Positions 1-8,830 are shown, counted from the first letter of the stretch. The stretch is DNA of 64,000 nucleotides from Streptomyces actinomycinicus (GCF_016741775.1 NZ_JAERRK010000018.1:1-64000), one strand, 5' to 3'. A program made the numbers and translations. The notes: a model not told the origin generated them from the sequence alone.

Positions 1-550
1 ACCGATCCTGTACTACGGCGACGAGATCGGGATGGGCGACAACATCTGGCTCGGCGACCGCGACGCCGTGCGCACGCCCATGCAGTGGACGCCGGACCGC
101 AACGCCGGCTTCTCGTCCTGCGACCCGGGACGCCTCTACCTGCCGACCATCATGGACCCGGTCTACGGCTACCAGGTCACCAACGTGGAAGCCTCCATGT
201 CCTCCCCGTCCAGCCTGCTGCACTGGACGCGCCGGATGATCGAGATCCGCAAGCAGAATCCTGCCTTCGGACTGGGGTCCTACACCGAGCTGCCGTCCTC
301 GAACCCGGCGGTGCTCGCTTTCCTGCGGGAGGCTCCCCTGACCGAGGAGGGAGGGGACGACCTGGTGCTCTGCGTCCACAACTTCTCCCGCTTCGCGCAG
401 CCCACGGAACTGGACCTGAGCCGGTTCGAAGGGCGGCACCCCGTCGAGCTGTTCGGCGGGGTGCGGTTCCCGGCGATCGGCGAACTGCCGTACCTGCTCA
501 CCCTCGCGGGCCACGGGTTCTACTGGTTCCGGCTGCGCCGGGAGGCGTGA
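1..550 (+). CDS. treS: Trehalose synthase (maltose alpha-D-glucosyltransferase), C-terminal part; 5' end outside window
   Basis: The frame is open from base 2 and ends with TGA at 548-550. The visible 182 residues carry the end of a GH13 barrel: ILYYGDEIGMGDN followed by RDAVRTPMQWTPDRNAGFS, which is highly characteristic of TreS, then a beta-sandwich domain ending GFYWFRLRREA. TreS interconverts maltose and trehalose in the cytoplasm and feeds maltose to the maltokinase encoded next. The gene is only partial here, so completeness of the catalytic triad cannot be judged. Its placement with maltokinase and glgB matches the actinobacterial GlgE route from trehalose to alpha-glucan, in which GlgE would be expected upstream of the window. 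Confidence 0.95.
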   Translation, partial: PILYYGDEIGMGDNIWLGDRDAVRTPMQWTPDRNAGFSSCDPGRLYLPTIMDPVYGYQVTNVEASMSSPSSLLHWTRRMIEIRKQNPAFGLGSYTELPSSNPAVLAFLREAPLTEEGGDDLVLCVHNFSRFAQPTELDLSRFEGRHPVELFGGVRFPAIGELPYLLTLAGHGFYWFRLRREA

Positions 551-631
551 GCGTCCCGCGGGACGGGCCGTCGGCCCCCCGATGGCTCGTTGTGGCCGGT
601 CGCACGGTTCCCGCGCCCTCTCGGGGCGCTG

Positions 632-667
632 CCGGGCGGGGCGGCGGGTTTCCGCCGCCCCGCCCGG
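632..667 (+). terminator. 16-bp GC hairpin between treS and mak
   Basis: A perfect 16-bp stem (632-647 with 652-667) closes on a GTTT loop. There is no T-tract, as is usual for Streptomyces terminators. It lies between the treS stop and the maltokinase start, so it may be an attenuator that lowers readthrough into mak rather than a full stop. Confidence 0.6.
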
Positions 668-718
668 GGCACGCAGAAGTGACACCCCCTCGCGCTCAGG
701 GGAAAGGACGTGACGCCC

Positions 719-2104
719 ATGGCGGAAACGGTCACCTCTTCCGGCACCACCCCTCTGCTCGCCTCGCTGGACCCCTTGCTGCGCGCATGGCTGCCACGGC
801 AGCGCTGGTTCGCCGGCAAGGGCCGCCCGGTCACCGGGTTCACCCCCGTGGCCGTCACCGAACTGCTGCCACCCGGCGGCCGGCTGGGCCTGTACCACCT
901 GCTGCTGCGCGTCCACCAGCCCGACGCACCGGGCGCCCCGCCGCACCCCGGCGACTGCTACCAGCTCCTCATAGGCGTGCGCGAGGCCCTGCCGCCCCGG
1001 CTGGCGCCCGCGCTGATCGGCCATGTGGAGGAGGGCCCGCTCGCCGGACACACGGTGTACGAGGCCCTGCACGACCCCCGGCCCGCCGAGGTGCTCCTGG
1101 AGGCCCTGCGCACCCGGGACCGTATCGGCGGGCTGTGTTTCGAGCGTGACCCGCAGCAGGAGATCCGGTCGGGTCTCGTGGCCCGCCTGATGACCGCCGA
1201 ACAGTCCAACTCCTCGGTGGTCTATGGCGATACGTTCATTCTGAAGCTGCTCCGCCGGGTCGTCCCCGGTGTCAACCCCGACCTGGAGATCCCGCTCGCC
1301 CTGGCCCGCGAGGGCTGCGCCCGGGTGCCCGCGCCGACGGGCTGGCTGACCGCCGAGCCGGCGGCCGGGGAGCCGTACGTGCTCGCCGTGCTCCAGCCCT
1401 ATGTCAGCGGGGCGAGCGACGGCTGGGAGCTGGCGCTGCGCGAACTGGCCAAGGGCGAGGACTTCGCCGCGGAGGCACGGGCGCTGGGCCGGGCCACGGC
1501 CGAGGTGCACACCGCGCTCGCCCGTGCCCTGCCCACGGTCACCCTCGGTCACCCGCAACTGGAGCTGCTGGTCGGCGGCATGACCGAGCGGCTCGCGGCG
1601 GCCGTACAGGCGGTCCCGGCGCTGCGGCCGTACGAGCGCGGGCTGCACTCGGCGTACGAGGCGCTGGCCGGGCTCGCCGCCGAGGGCCGCAGCTGGACCG
1701 CGCAGCGGGTCCACGGCGATCTGCACCTCGGACAGTGCCTGCGCTCGCCGTCCGGTCAGTGGTCGCTGATCGACTTCGAGGGCGAACCGGCCCGGCCGCT
1801 GGCCGAACGCCGGATGCCGCAACCGCCGGTGCGGGACATCGCGGGGATGCTCCGCTCCTTCGACTACGCGGCCCGTTCGGCGACCGGGCCCCACCCGGCC
1901 TGGGCGCACGCCTGCCGATCCGCCTACTGCTCCGGGTACGCCGAGGTGGCGGGCCGCGACCCCCGCACCGATCCCGTGCTGCTGCGGGCCTACGAGACCG
2001 ACAAGGCGGTCTACGAGGTCGTCTACGAGGCCCGGCACCGCCCCGACTGGCTCCCCGTACCGCTGTCGGCGATCCGCCGTCTCGCCGCGTCCGACCAGAC
2101 CTGA
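719..2104 (+). CDS. mak: Maltokinase (maltose-1-phosphate forming)
   Basis: Encodes about 461 residues. Family knowledge: Mak (Pep2) phosphorylates maltose with ATP, supplying maltose-1-phosphate to GlgE. The phosphotransferase core is visible: VHGDLHLGQC near residue 332 (catalytic loop with Asp) and LIDFEGEPARP near 351 (metal-binding Asp), followed by RDIAGMLRSFDYAA, typical of Mak1. The early ALVRRQRWFAGKG-like segment (LPRQRWFAGKGRPV) marks the N-terminal lobe. A GTG at 710 is also in frame, but GGAAAGGA at 701-708 is better spaced for the ATG at 719. It follows treS by about 170 bp and precedes glgB by 27 bp in the same direction. Confidence 0.93.
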   Translation: MAETVTSSGTTPLLASLDPLLRAWLPRQRWFAGKGRPVTGFTPVAVTELLPPGGRLGLYHLLLRVHQPDAPGAPPHPGDCYQLLIGVREALPPRLAPALIGHVEEGPLAGHTVYEALHDPRPAEVLLEALRTRDRIGGLCFERDPQQEIRSGLVARLMTAEQSNSSVVYGDTFILKLLRRVVPGVNPDLEIPLALAREGCARVPAPTGWLTAEPAAGEPYVLAVLQPYVSGASDGWELALRELAKGEDFAAEARALGRATAEVHTALARALPTVTLGHPQLELLVGGMTERLAAAVQAVPALRPYERGLHSAYEALAGLAAEGRSWTAQRVHGDLHLGQCLRSPSGQWSLIDFEGEPARPLAERRMPQPPVRDIAGMLRSFDYAARSATGPHPAWAHACRSAYCSGYAEVAGRDPRTDPVLLRAYETDKAVYEVVYEARHRPDWLPVPLSAIRRLAASDQT

Positions 2105-2131
2105 CCCGATCCTCGCCCGGGAGACTCGCTC

Positions 2132-4519
2132 GTGACGTCGAAGAAGCCAGCCCCCTCGAAGCCCGCCCAAGACACGGAGAACGTCGAAGCCGCCGAGAGC
2201 ACCCAGAGCACCGACGGCACGGGTGGCGCCCGAGCCGCGAAGAAGAAGCCCCGCAGGAGCAAGGCCGCGAGGCCGAAGGTACGGGAGCCGCGGGTGCCCG
2301 CTCAGCCGGCGGCGCCCGTGCGGGAGGCCGCCGTCTCCCCCGCCGTGGACGCAGGTGACCGCGAGCGGCTGCTGCACGGCACCCATCACGACCCGCACTC
2401 CGTGCTGGGGGCGCACCCGGTCCCGGGCGGGGTCGCCTTCCGTGCGTTCCGCCCGTACGCACAGGCCGTCACGGTCGTCTCGGGCGAGCTGCGGGCGGAG
2501 CTGCACGACGACGGCGACGGCTTCTTCTCCGGGCTGCTCCCGCTCGCCGAGGTTCCCGCCTACCGGCTGCTGGTGACGTACGACGGCACGGTCCACGAGA
2601 CGGAGGACGCCTACCGCTTCCTGCCCACGCTCGGCGAGCTGGACCTGCATCTGATCGGCGAGGGCCGGCACGAGCAGCTGTGGCGTGCGCTGGGCGCGCA
2701 CGTCACCAGCCGGCAGGGGGTCGCCGGCACCCGGTTCGCGGTGTGGGCGCCGAACGCGCGGGGCGTCCGGGTCACCGGCGGCTTCAACTTCTGGGACGGC
2801 ACCGGCTTCCCGATGCGCTCGCTGGGCGCCACCGGGATCTGGGAGCTGTTCGTGCCGGGGATCGGCGAGGGCGAGCTGTACAAGTTCGAGATCACCCGGC
2901 CGGACGGCTCCCGGACCCTGCGCGCCGACCCGCTGGCCCGCCGCACCGAGGCCCCGCCCGCCACCTCCTCGATCGTGCACGTCTCGCACCACGAGTGGGG
3001 CGACGAGCGGTGGCTCGCCCACCGGGCGGACACCCCGCTCCACGAGGCCCCCTTCTCCGTCTACGAGGTCCACCTGGCGTCCTGGCGGCCCGGACTGACC
3101 TACCGCCAGCTCGCGGAGCAACTGCCCGCCTACGTCTCCGAGATGGGCTTCACGCACGTGGAGCTGATGCCGGTCGCCGAGCATCCGTTCGGCGGCTCAT
3201 GGGGCTACCAGGTCACCGGCTGCTACGCCCCGACCGCCCGGCTGGGCACCCCCGACGACTTCAAGTACCTGGTGGACAAGCTGCACCAGGCCGGCATCGG
3301 CGTGCTGATGGACTGGGTGCCGGCGCACTTCCCGCGGGACGAGTGGGCGCTGGCGGAGTTCGACGGGCGCCCGCTGTACGAGCACCACGATCCGCTGCGG
3401 GCGGCCCATCCCGACTGGGGCACGCTGGAGTTCGACTTCGGCCGGCGCGAGGTGCGCAACTTCCTGGTGGCCAACGCGGTGTACTGGTGCGAGGAGTTCC
3501 ACATCGACGGGCTGCGCGTGGACGCGGTCGCCTCGATGCTCTACCTCGACTACTCGCGCGAGCCGGGCCGGTGGACGCCGAACGAGCACGGCGGCCGGGA
3601 GAACCTGGACGCGGTGGCCTTCCTGCAGGAGATGAACGCCACCGTGTACCGGCGCTGCCCCGGTGTGGTCACCATCGCCGAGGAGTCCACCGCGTGGGAC
3701 GGCGTCACGCGGCCCACCCACCACAAGGGTCCGAGCGGGTTCGGCGGGCTCGGCTTCGGCCTGAAGTGGAACATGGGCTGGATGCACGACTCGCTCCAGT
3801 ACATGGGCCACGACCCCGTGCACCGCAAGTACCACCACCACGAGATGACGTTCTCGATGGTCTACGCGTACAGCGAGAACTACGTGCTGCCGATCTCGCA
3901 CGACGAGGTGGTGCACGGCAAGCGGTCCCTGGTGTCGAAGATGCCCGGCGACTGGTGGCAGCAGCGCGCGAACCACCGTGCCTACCTGGGCTTCATGTGG
4001 GCCCACCCGGGCAAGCAACTCCTCTTCATGGGGCAGGAGTTCGCGCAGGGGGCGGAGTGGTCCGAGGCGCACGGCCCCGACTGGTGGCTGCTCGACCCGT
4101 CCTACGGCGCCGCGGCCGAGCACCAGGGCGTGCGGGACCTCGTACGGGACCTGAACGCGCTGTACCGGGCCACACCGGCGCTGTGGCAGCGGGACACCGA
4201 CCCGGCGGGCTTCGAGTGGGTCGCCGGGGACGCCGCGGACGACAACGTGTTCGCGTTCCTGCGCCGCGACGCCGACGGCACCCCGCTGCTGGCGGTCTCG
4301 CACATGGCCCCGGTGGTCCGCCACGAGTACCGGATCGGGGTGCCGGAGGACGTGCCGGCCTGGGTGGAGGTGCTGAACACGGACGCGGCGCGCTACGGCG
4401 GCGGCGGTGTGCCCTGTCCGGACGTGGTCAAGCCCGATCCGCTGCCCTGGCACGGCCGTCCGGCGAGCATCCGGCTGACCCTGCCGCCGCTGACGACGGT
4501 GTGGCTGCGCCCGGCCTGA
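2132..4519 (+). CDS. glgB: 1,4-alpha-glucan branching enzyme
   Basis: Encodes 795 residues from a GTG start. GlgB introduces alpha-1,6 branches in glycogen or the GlgE-made alpha-glucan. The first ~75 residues are a Lys/Ala/Pro-rich low-complexity extension, followed by an N-terminal CBM48-type module, then the GH13 barrel: GLRVDAVASMLY with nucleophile Asp near residue 464, IAEEST with acid/base Glu near 517, and ISHDEVVHGKRSL with the transition-state Asp. The C-terminal all-beta domain ends TTVWLRPA. It is the last gene of the treS-mak-glgB run and converges on the helicase gene. The N-terminal extension is longer than in E. coli GlgB; Streptomyces paralogues often differ here. Confidence 0.95.
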   Translation: MTSKKPAPSKPAQDTENVEAAESTQSTDGTGGARAAKKKPRRSKAARPKVREPRVPAQPAAPVREAAVSPAVDAGDRERLLHGTHHDPHSVLGAHPVPGGVAFRAFRPYAQAVTVVSGELRAELHDDGDGFFSGLLPLAEVPAYRLLVTYDGTVHETEDAYRFLPTLGELDLHLIGEGRHEQLWRALGAHVTSRQGVAGTRFAVWAPNARGVRVTGGFNFWDGTGFPMRSLGATGIWELFVPGIGEGELYKFEITRPDGSRTLRADPLARRTEAPPATSSIVHVSHHEWGDERWLAHRADTPLHEAPFSVYEVHLASWRPGLTYRQLAEQLPAYVSEMGFTHVELMPVAEHPFGGSWGYQVTGCYAPTARLGTPDDFKYLVDKLHQAGIGVLMDWVPAHFPRDEWALAEFDGRPLYEHHDPLRAAHPDWGTLEFDFGRREVRNFLVANAVYWCEEFHIDGLRVDAVASMLYLDYSREPGRWTPNEHGGRENLDAVAFLQEMNATVYRRCPGVVTIAEESTAWDGVTRPTHHKGPSGFGGLGFGLKWNMGWMHDSLQYMGHDPVHRKYHHHEMTFSMVYAYSENYVLPISHDEVVHGKRSLVSKMPGDWWQQRANHRAYLGFMWAHPGKQLLFMGQEFAQGAEWSEAHGPDWWLLDPSYGAAAEHQGVRDLVRDLNALYRATPALWQRDTDPAGFEWVAGDAADDNVFAFLRRDADGTPLLAVSHMAPVVRHEYRIGVPEDVPAWVEVLNTDAARYGGGGVPCPDVVKPDPLPWHGRPASIRLTLPPLTTVWLRPA

Positions 4520-4627
4520 CCTCCTTCGCCGCCCCCGCTCCCCGCCGCGCATTCGCCCGGCGGGGAGCCGCGCAGTCGCTCGGGCGCGCGGGGGGGCCGG
4601 AAGGGGCGGTGGCGGCCGGGGCGGAAG

Positions 4628-4655
4628 GGGCCCGGGAGCGGTCGCTCCCGGGCCC
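4628..4655. terminator. GC-rich hairpin between convergent glgB and helR
   Basis: Perfect 12-bp arms (4628-4639 and 4644-4655) with loop GGTC lie between the glgB stop and the helicase stop. No T-tract is seen on either strand; the symmetry fits a bidirectional terminator for two convergent genes. Confidence 0.65.
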
Positions 4656-4660
4656 GGGCG

Positions 4661-6955
4661 TCACTCCGTGTCCGCCAGCGCCGGCGGCAGCGCCCCGGTG
4701 TGCAGCACCCCGAGCCGCTGCGTCGCCCGGGTCAGCGCCACGTACAGGTCGCTCGTGCCGTAGGCGCCCGGTTCCACCACCAGCACCGCGTCGAACTCCA
4801 GGCCCTTGGCCTGGCGGGGGTCGAGCAGCACGACGGTCTGCGTCAGGTCGGGTTCCGCACCGGCCGTGACGCCGTCCAGCCGGGCAGCCAGCCCGCGGTG
4901 CAGCTCGCGCGGGGCGATCACCGCCAGCCGCCCTTCGACGGGCGTGAGTTCGGCGACCGCCTTGGCCACCGCGCCGGGCAGGTCGTCGGCGGCCCGCCGC
5001 ACCCAGGGCCGGACACCGGTGGAGCGGACGGAACTCGGCGGTTCGAAGCCGGGGCGCTCGGCACGGACCACGGCCGCCGCCAGCTCCATGATCTCGGCCG
5101 GGGTGCGGTAGTTGACGCCCAGCCGGGTGTGCTCCCAGCGGTCCTCGACATAGGGGCTCAGGATGTCCGCCCAGGAACCGACGCCGGCCGCCTCCGCGGT
5201 CTGCGCGGGGTCACCGACCAGGGTCATCGAGCGCGTCGGGCTGCGCCGCATCAGCAGCCGCCAGGCCATCGGCGACAGCTCCTGCGCCTCGTCCACGATG
5301 ATGTGCCCGAACGCCCAGGTTCGGTCGGCGGCGGCGCGCTCGGCGGCGCTGCGGTGGTCGGCCTCCTCATGGCGCTCCGCGAACCGCTCGGCGTCGATGA
5401 TGTGGTGCGCCGCCAGGACCTCGGAGGCGTCCGGGTCGCTGTCCTCCTTGTCCTCGAACTCGTACGTGCGGGACGCGTACGAGACGTCCAGCACGCCCTG
5501 CGCGTAGGCGACCTGGGTCTCGCGTTCGCGCTCGGCGCGGGCCCGGACCACCCGGTCGTCCTCGCCGAGGAGTTCGGCCGCCTCGTCCAGCAGCGGCACG
5601 TCGGCGACAGTCCAGGCCCGGGTCACCGGGCGGCGGATCGCGTCGGCGTCCTCCCGGGAGAGGTGGCCGTCGGGCTCGGCGAGGAAGTCGGCGACCAGCC
5701 GCTGCGGGGTGATGCGGGGCCACAGCCGGTCGATGGCCGACCAGACTTCGGGGTTCTCGGCGAGTTCGTCGCGGATCTGGGTGAGGTCCGCGGCGTCCAG
5801 CAGGCTGCTGCCGTCGTACGGGTCGGTGCCCACGCGCTCGGCGTACAGCTCGGTGAGGGTGTTGAGGATGTACCCCTCGAAGTATTCGCGGGCCACGTTG
5901 TGCGGCAGCCGGGCGGCGCGGGTGCGTTCCCGGGCCACGCCCACCAGGCCGTCGTCGAGCATGAGCACCTCGCGGTCGTGCTCGATCGCGACGACCGGGT
6001 CGGGCAGGGCCTGCCGGTCGCGTACGACGGCGGCGAGCACGTCGGCCATGCCGGCGCGGCCCTTGACGGCGGCCGCCTCGGGCGTGTCGGTGGCGGTGGC
6101 CCTCACCCCGGGGAACAGCTCGCCGACCGTTGCCAGCAGTACCCCGGTCTCGCCGAGGGACGGCAGCACCTCGCCGATGTAGCCGAGGAAGGCCGGGTTC
6201 GGGCCGACGATGAGGACCGCCCGGCGGGCCAGCAGTTCCCGGTGCTCGTAGAGCAGGTACGCCGCACGGTGCAGGGCGACCGCGGTCTTGCCGGTGCCGG
6301 GACCGCCCTCCACGACCAGGACGCCGCGGTGGGGTGCCCGGATGATCCGGTCCTGCTCCGCCTGGATGGTCTGCACGATGTCGCCCATGCGGCCGGTGCG
6401 CGCCGAGTTCAGCGCGGCCAGCAGCACGGCGTCGCCGTTGTGGTCCTCGTGGCCGGTGCGGGTGGCGTCGCCGAGGTCGAGGATCTCGTCGTGCAGGGAG
6501 GTGACGGTCCTGCCCTCGGTGGCGATGTGCCGGCGGCGGCGCAGGCCCATGGGGGTGTGGCCGGTGGCCAGGTAGAAGGGACGGGCGACGTCGGCCCGCC
6601 AGTCGATGAGGACCGGCGTGCGCTCGGCGTCGTCCTCGCGCAGCCCGATCCGTCCGATGTGGTGCTTCACACCGTCGGCGAGGTCGATCCGGCCGAAGCA
6701 GAGGGAGCCGTCCACGGCGTTCAGCGCGGCGAGCAGCCCCGAGCGCTCGGCGACCAGGATGTCCCTCTCCAGCCGGGCCTGCATGGGCTTGTCGCCCTGG
6801 GCGAGCGCGTCCGCGACGGAGTCCTGCGCCACACCGCGCAGCACGTCGACGCGCGCGTACAGCCCGTCGATGAATTCCTGCTCGTGCCGCAATTCATCGT
6901 CCGGAAATTCACTGTTCGACAGATCCGCGTTTGACAATTCCGCTCCCGCCCGCAT
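4661..6955 (-). CDS. helR: HelR/HelD-like RNA polymerase-associated superfamily 1 helicase
   Basis: Encodes 764 residues. Visible parts are an N-terminal helical arm (EQEFIDGLYARVDVLR onward), Walker A GGPGTGKTAVALH near residue 217, a long helical insertion, Walker B HIIVDEAQELSP, motif III GDPAQT, and motif VI VALTRATQRLGVLH. This architecture is that of HelD-like ATPases, and the length fits HelR, which removes RNA polymerase from stalled or rifamycin-bound complexes and gives rifamycin tolerance. The ATG at 6955 is the only in-frame start before an upstream stop (6965-6967); a GGAGAAG lies 16 nt upstream, too far for a good ribosome site, so an internal start is possible. The start codon overlaps the -10 box of a plus-strand promoter. 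General UvrD-like helicase is the alternative. Confidence 0.88.
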   Translation of the reverse strand: MRAGAELSNADLSNSEFPDDELRHEQEFIDGLYARVDVLRGVAQDSVADALAQGDKPMQARLERDILVAERSGLLAALNAVDGSLCFGRIDLADGVKHHIGRIGLREDDAERTPVLIDWRADVARPFYLATGHTPMGLRRRRHIATEGRTVTSLHDEILDLGDATRTGHEDHNGDAVLLAALNSARTGRMGDIVQTIQAEQDRIIRAPHRGVLVVEGGPGTGKTAVALHRAAYLLYEHRELLARRAVLIVGPNPAFLGYIGEVLPSLGETGVLLATVGELFPGVRATATDTPEAAAVKGRAGMADVLAAVVRDRQALPDPVVAIEHDREVLMLDDGLVGVARERTRAARLPHNVAREYFEGYILNTLTELYAERVGTDPYDGSSLLDAADLTQIRDELAENPEVWSAIDRLWPRITPQRLVADFLAEPDGHLSREDADAIRRPVTRAWTVADVPLLDEAAELLGEDDRVVRARAERERETQVAYAQGVLDVSYASRTYEFEDKEDSDPDASEVLAAHHIIDAERFAERHEEADHRSAAERAAADRTWAFGHIIVDEAQELSPMAWRLLMRRSPTRSMTLVGDPAQTAEAAGVGSWADILSPYVEDRWEHTRLGVNYRTPAEIMELAAAVVRAERPGFEPPSSVRSTGVRPWVRRAADDLPGAVAKAVAELTPVEGRLAVIAPRELHRGLAARLDGVTAGAEPDLTQTVVLLDPRQAKGLEFDAVLVVEPGAYGTSDLYVALTRATQRLGVLHTGALPPALADTE

Positions 6956-6960
6956 ATACT
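6931..6960 (+). promoter_or_regulatory. Consensus primary-sigma promoter pointing away from helR coding sequence
   Basis: TTGACA at 6931-6936 and TATACT at 6955-6960 are separated by 18 bp. This is a near-perfect vegetative promoter, rare in such GC-rich DNA. It lies inside the 5' end of helR but points to the plus strand, where no protein gene follows; a terminator lies 66-100 bp downstream. Predicted transcription start is near 6967. Confidence 0.75.
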
Positions 6961-6966
6961 GTGCTC

Positions 6967-7061
6967 ACTGGACTTCTCCGCGACTCAATTCAATTGAAGT
7001 CGCGAACCATTGAATATACGCACAGAAATCCCCCGGGCGCAATTGTCCGGGGGATTTTTTG
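6967..7061 (+). ncRNA. Predicted small RNA (about 95 nt) divergent from and partly antisense to the helR leader
   Basis: Downstream of the consensus promoter the sequence forms two hairpins. The first has 7-bp arms CGCGACT (6979-6985) and AGTCGCG (6998-7004) with an AT-rich loop; the second is a terminator ending in a T-tract. Both loops contain the self-complementary hexamer CAATTG (6991-6996 and 7040-7045), so a loop-loop contact or dimer is possible. No ribosome site with a credible ORF is seen. The local sequence is AT-rich compared with its surroundings. Start and end are inferred; no known RNA family is recognised. The first palindrome could instead be a DNA operator for helR. Confidence 0.55.
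7026..7061 (+). terminator. Rho-independent terminator with T-tract
   Basis: An 11-bp stem (7026-7036 with 7047-7057; AAATCCCCCGG and its complement) is followed on the plus strand by a T-tract through 7060. Such a canonical terminator is uncommon in Streptomyces. The only plus-strand transcript it can end is the predicted small RNA. In the minus direction it may also limit readthrough from the MFS gene into helR. Confidence 0.85.
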
Positions 7062-7079
7062 CGGCTTCTCCCGGGCGGA

Positions 7080-8753
7080 TCAGCCGGCCGTGGTGTCCAC
7101 GAGTTCCTTCTCCTGCGTCCTCGCCTCCGGCGCGGGGGTCTCCCGGCGCGGCAGCAGGACGGCCACCAGGACCGTGCCGACACCGAGGACCACCGCGCCG
7201 ACCAGGCTCGTGCGGGCCACCGCGTCGGCGAAGGACGAGCCCACCGCGTCGGCCATCTGCCGGGCGCCTGCGGCCAGTTCGGCGGCCTGGTGCTTGAGCG
7301 CCGCGGCCTGCTGCGGGTCCTGGGCCTGCGCCGCCCGCCCGGCCAGCTGGTGCGCCTTGTCACCGATGCCCTGCGCCACGGCGTACCCGGCGCCGACCGA
7401 GTCCTGCGCGGTGTCCAGGGCGCTCGCCGGGAGCTTGCTGCCGGCGGTGGCGTCGGAGAGGTGGTCACCGTAGGAGGTCGCGAGCAGTGAGCCGAGGATG
7501 GCGATGCCGAGCGAGCCGCCCAGTTCCAGCGAGGTGTCGTTGACCGCGCCGCCGACGCCCAGTTCGGACTCCGGGAACGCGCCCATGATGGCGTCGGTGC
7601 AGGGCGAGAGGGCGAGGCCGATGGCGAGGCCCAGGATGATCAGCGGCGCCACGAAATCGCCGTACGCGGAGCCGGCGTCCACCCGGGTCAGCAGGGCGAG
7701 GGCGGTCGTGCCGCCGACCATGCCCGCGCTGACGGTCCACTTCATGCCGACGCGCGGGGTGAGCCAGCCGGTCAGGGCGGAGCCGACGAAGACGGCACCG
7801 GCGAGCGGCAGCATGCGCACACCGGTCTCCAGCGCGTCGTAGCCGAGGACGAACTGCAGGTGCTGGGTGAGGTAGTAGAACGCGCCGAACACGGCGAGGA
7901 AGAACAGGGCGACCGCGAGGTTGGATCCCGCGAACCGGCGCCCGGTGAAGCGGCGCACGTCCAGGATCGGGCGCGGGTGGCGCAGTTCCCAGAGCACGAA
8001 GGCGACCAGGGCGACGCCCGCTACCACGGCCGCGGTGACGGCCTTGACGCCCCAGCCGAAGTGCGGCCCCTCGATGATCATGTAGATCAGCGCGCCGGTC
8101 CAGATCACCGACAGCAGTCCGCCCACGTAGTCGATGCGGTCGTGGTGGCCGGCCCGGGACGGCGGTACGAGGACGAAGGCGCCGACGATCGCGACGGCCG
8201 CGACGGGCACGTTGATCAGGAAGGTCGAGGACCAGCCGTGGTCGCGCAGCAGCGCACCGGCGACCACCGGACCGGCGGCGATGGCGAGCCCGGCGGTGGC
8301 GGTCCACAGGGTGATCGCCCTGGCCCGCTCGGCACGCGGGAAGGTCGCCGCGAGCAGCGAGAGCGTGGCCGGCATGATCAGGGCCGCGCCGACGCCCATC
8401 ACGGCGCGGGCCGCGATGACGGTCGCGGCGCTGTCGGCCAGGTACCCGAAGACGGCTCCGCCGCCGAACACCACCAGGCCGAGGACGAGCGCCCCGCGCC
8501 GGCTGTACTTGTCGCCGATCGCGCCGAGCAACAGCATCAGCGCCGCGTAGGGGACGGTGTAGCCGTCGACCACCCACTGCAGGTCGGCGCTGGTGAGCCC
8601 GAGGTCCTGCGTCATGTCGGGCGCCGCGACCGTGAGGGCGGTGTTCGCCATGACGATGATCAGCAGACTCAGGCAGAGCACCAGCAGCGCCCACCAGCGC
8701 CGGGCATAGGGCCGGTCCATCCTTTCGACCGGTTCCGTCTTGACGAGTCGCAT
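7080..8753 (-). CDS. MFS drug-efflux transporter, DHA2 (EmrB/QacA) family
   Basis: Encodes 557 residues with about 14 predicted membrane helices, the DHA2 number. N-terminal features are WWALLVLCLSLLIIVMANTALTVAAPDMTQDL and the motif-A-like loop GDKYSRRGALVLG. Motif C-like GPVVAGALLRDHGWSSTFLINVPV is present. A helical Ala/Gln-rich segment precedes the last membrane span. It should export drugs using the proton gradient. It is divergent from a TetR gene, with two 18-bp inverted repeats between them, so repression by that TetR and induction by the substrate is likely. Substrate unknown. ATG 8753 is preceded by AGGAAGG. Confidence 0.92.
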   Translation of the reverse strand: MRLVKTEPVERMDRPYARRWWALLVLCLSLLIIVMANTALTVAAPDMTQDLGLTSADLQWVVDGYTVPYAALMLLLGAIGDKYSRRGALVLGLVVFGGGAVFGYLADSAATVIAARAVMGVGAALIMPATLSLLAATFPRAERARAITLWTATAGLAIAAGPVVAGALLRDHGWSSTFLINVPVAAVAIVGAFVLVPPSRAGHHDRIDYVGGLLSVIWTGALIYMIIEGPHFGWGVKAVTAAVVAGVALVAFVLWELRHPRPILDVRRFTGRRFAGSNLAVALFFLAVFGAFYYLTQHLQFVLGYDALETGVRMLPLAGAVFVGSALTGWLTPRVGMKWTVSAGMVGGTTALALLTRVDAGSAYGDFVAPLIILGLAIGLALSPCTDAIMGAFPESELGVGGAVNDTSLELGGSLGIAILGSLLATSYGDHLSDATAGSKLPASALDTAQDSVGAGYAVAQGIGDKAHQLAGRAAQAQDPQQAAALKHQAAELAAGARQMADAVGSSFADAVARTSLVGAVVLGVGTVLVAVLLPRRETPAPEARTQEKELVDTTAG

Positions 8754-8785
8754 GGCAGGGCGCCTTCCTCGTTTCCGCGATGGAG

Positions 8786-8803
8786 TTGCACAGCGGCGTG
8801 CAA
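8786..8803. promoter_or_regulatory. TetR operator 1 (imperfect 18-bp inverted repeat)
   Basis: TTGCACAGCGGCGTGCAA resembles the perfect repeat 45 bp further on, with outer TTGCA/TGCAA arms conserved. It is closer to the MFS start, about 33 bp upstream of it. Confidence 0.65.
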
Positions 8804-8830
8804 TTGCACGACCATGTGAAATGTACGGTG

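Noticed and set aside
3197..4552. A 451-codon minus-strand frame inside glgB
   Set aside because: Shadow of glgB with no protein-like features.
4700..6934. A 744-codon open frame on the plus strand across helR
   Set aside because: Composition (Gly, Val, His, Gln, Arg) is that of a reverse shadow, and helR shows complete helicase motifs.
6967..7061. 6C RNA or a known riboswitch
   Set aside because: The two hairpin loops have CAATTG rather than C-runs, and no ligand-binding core is recognised.
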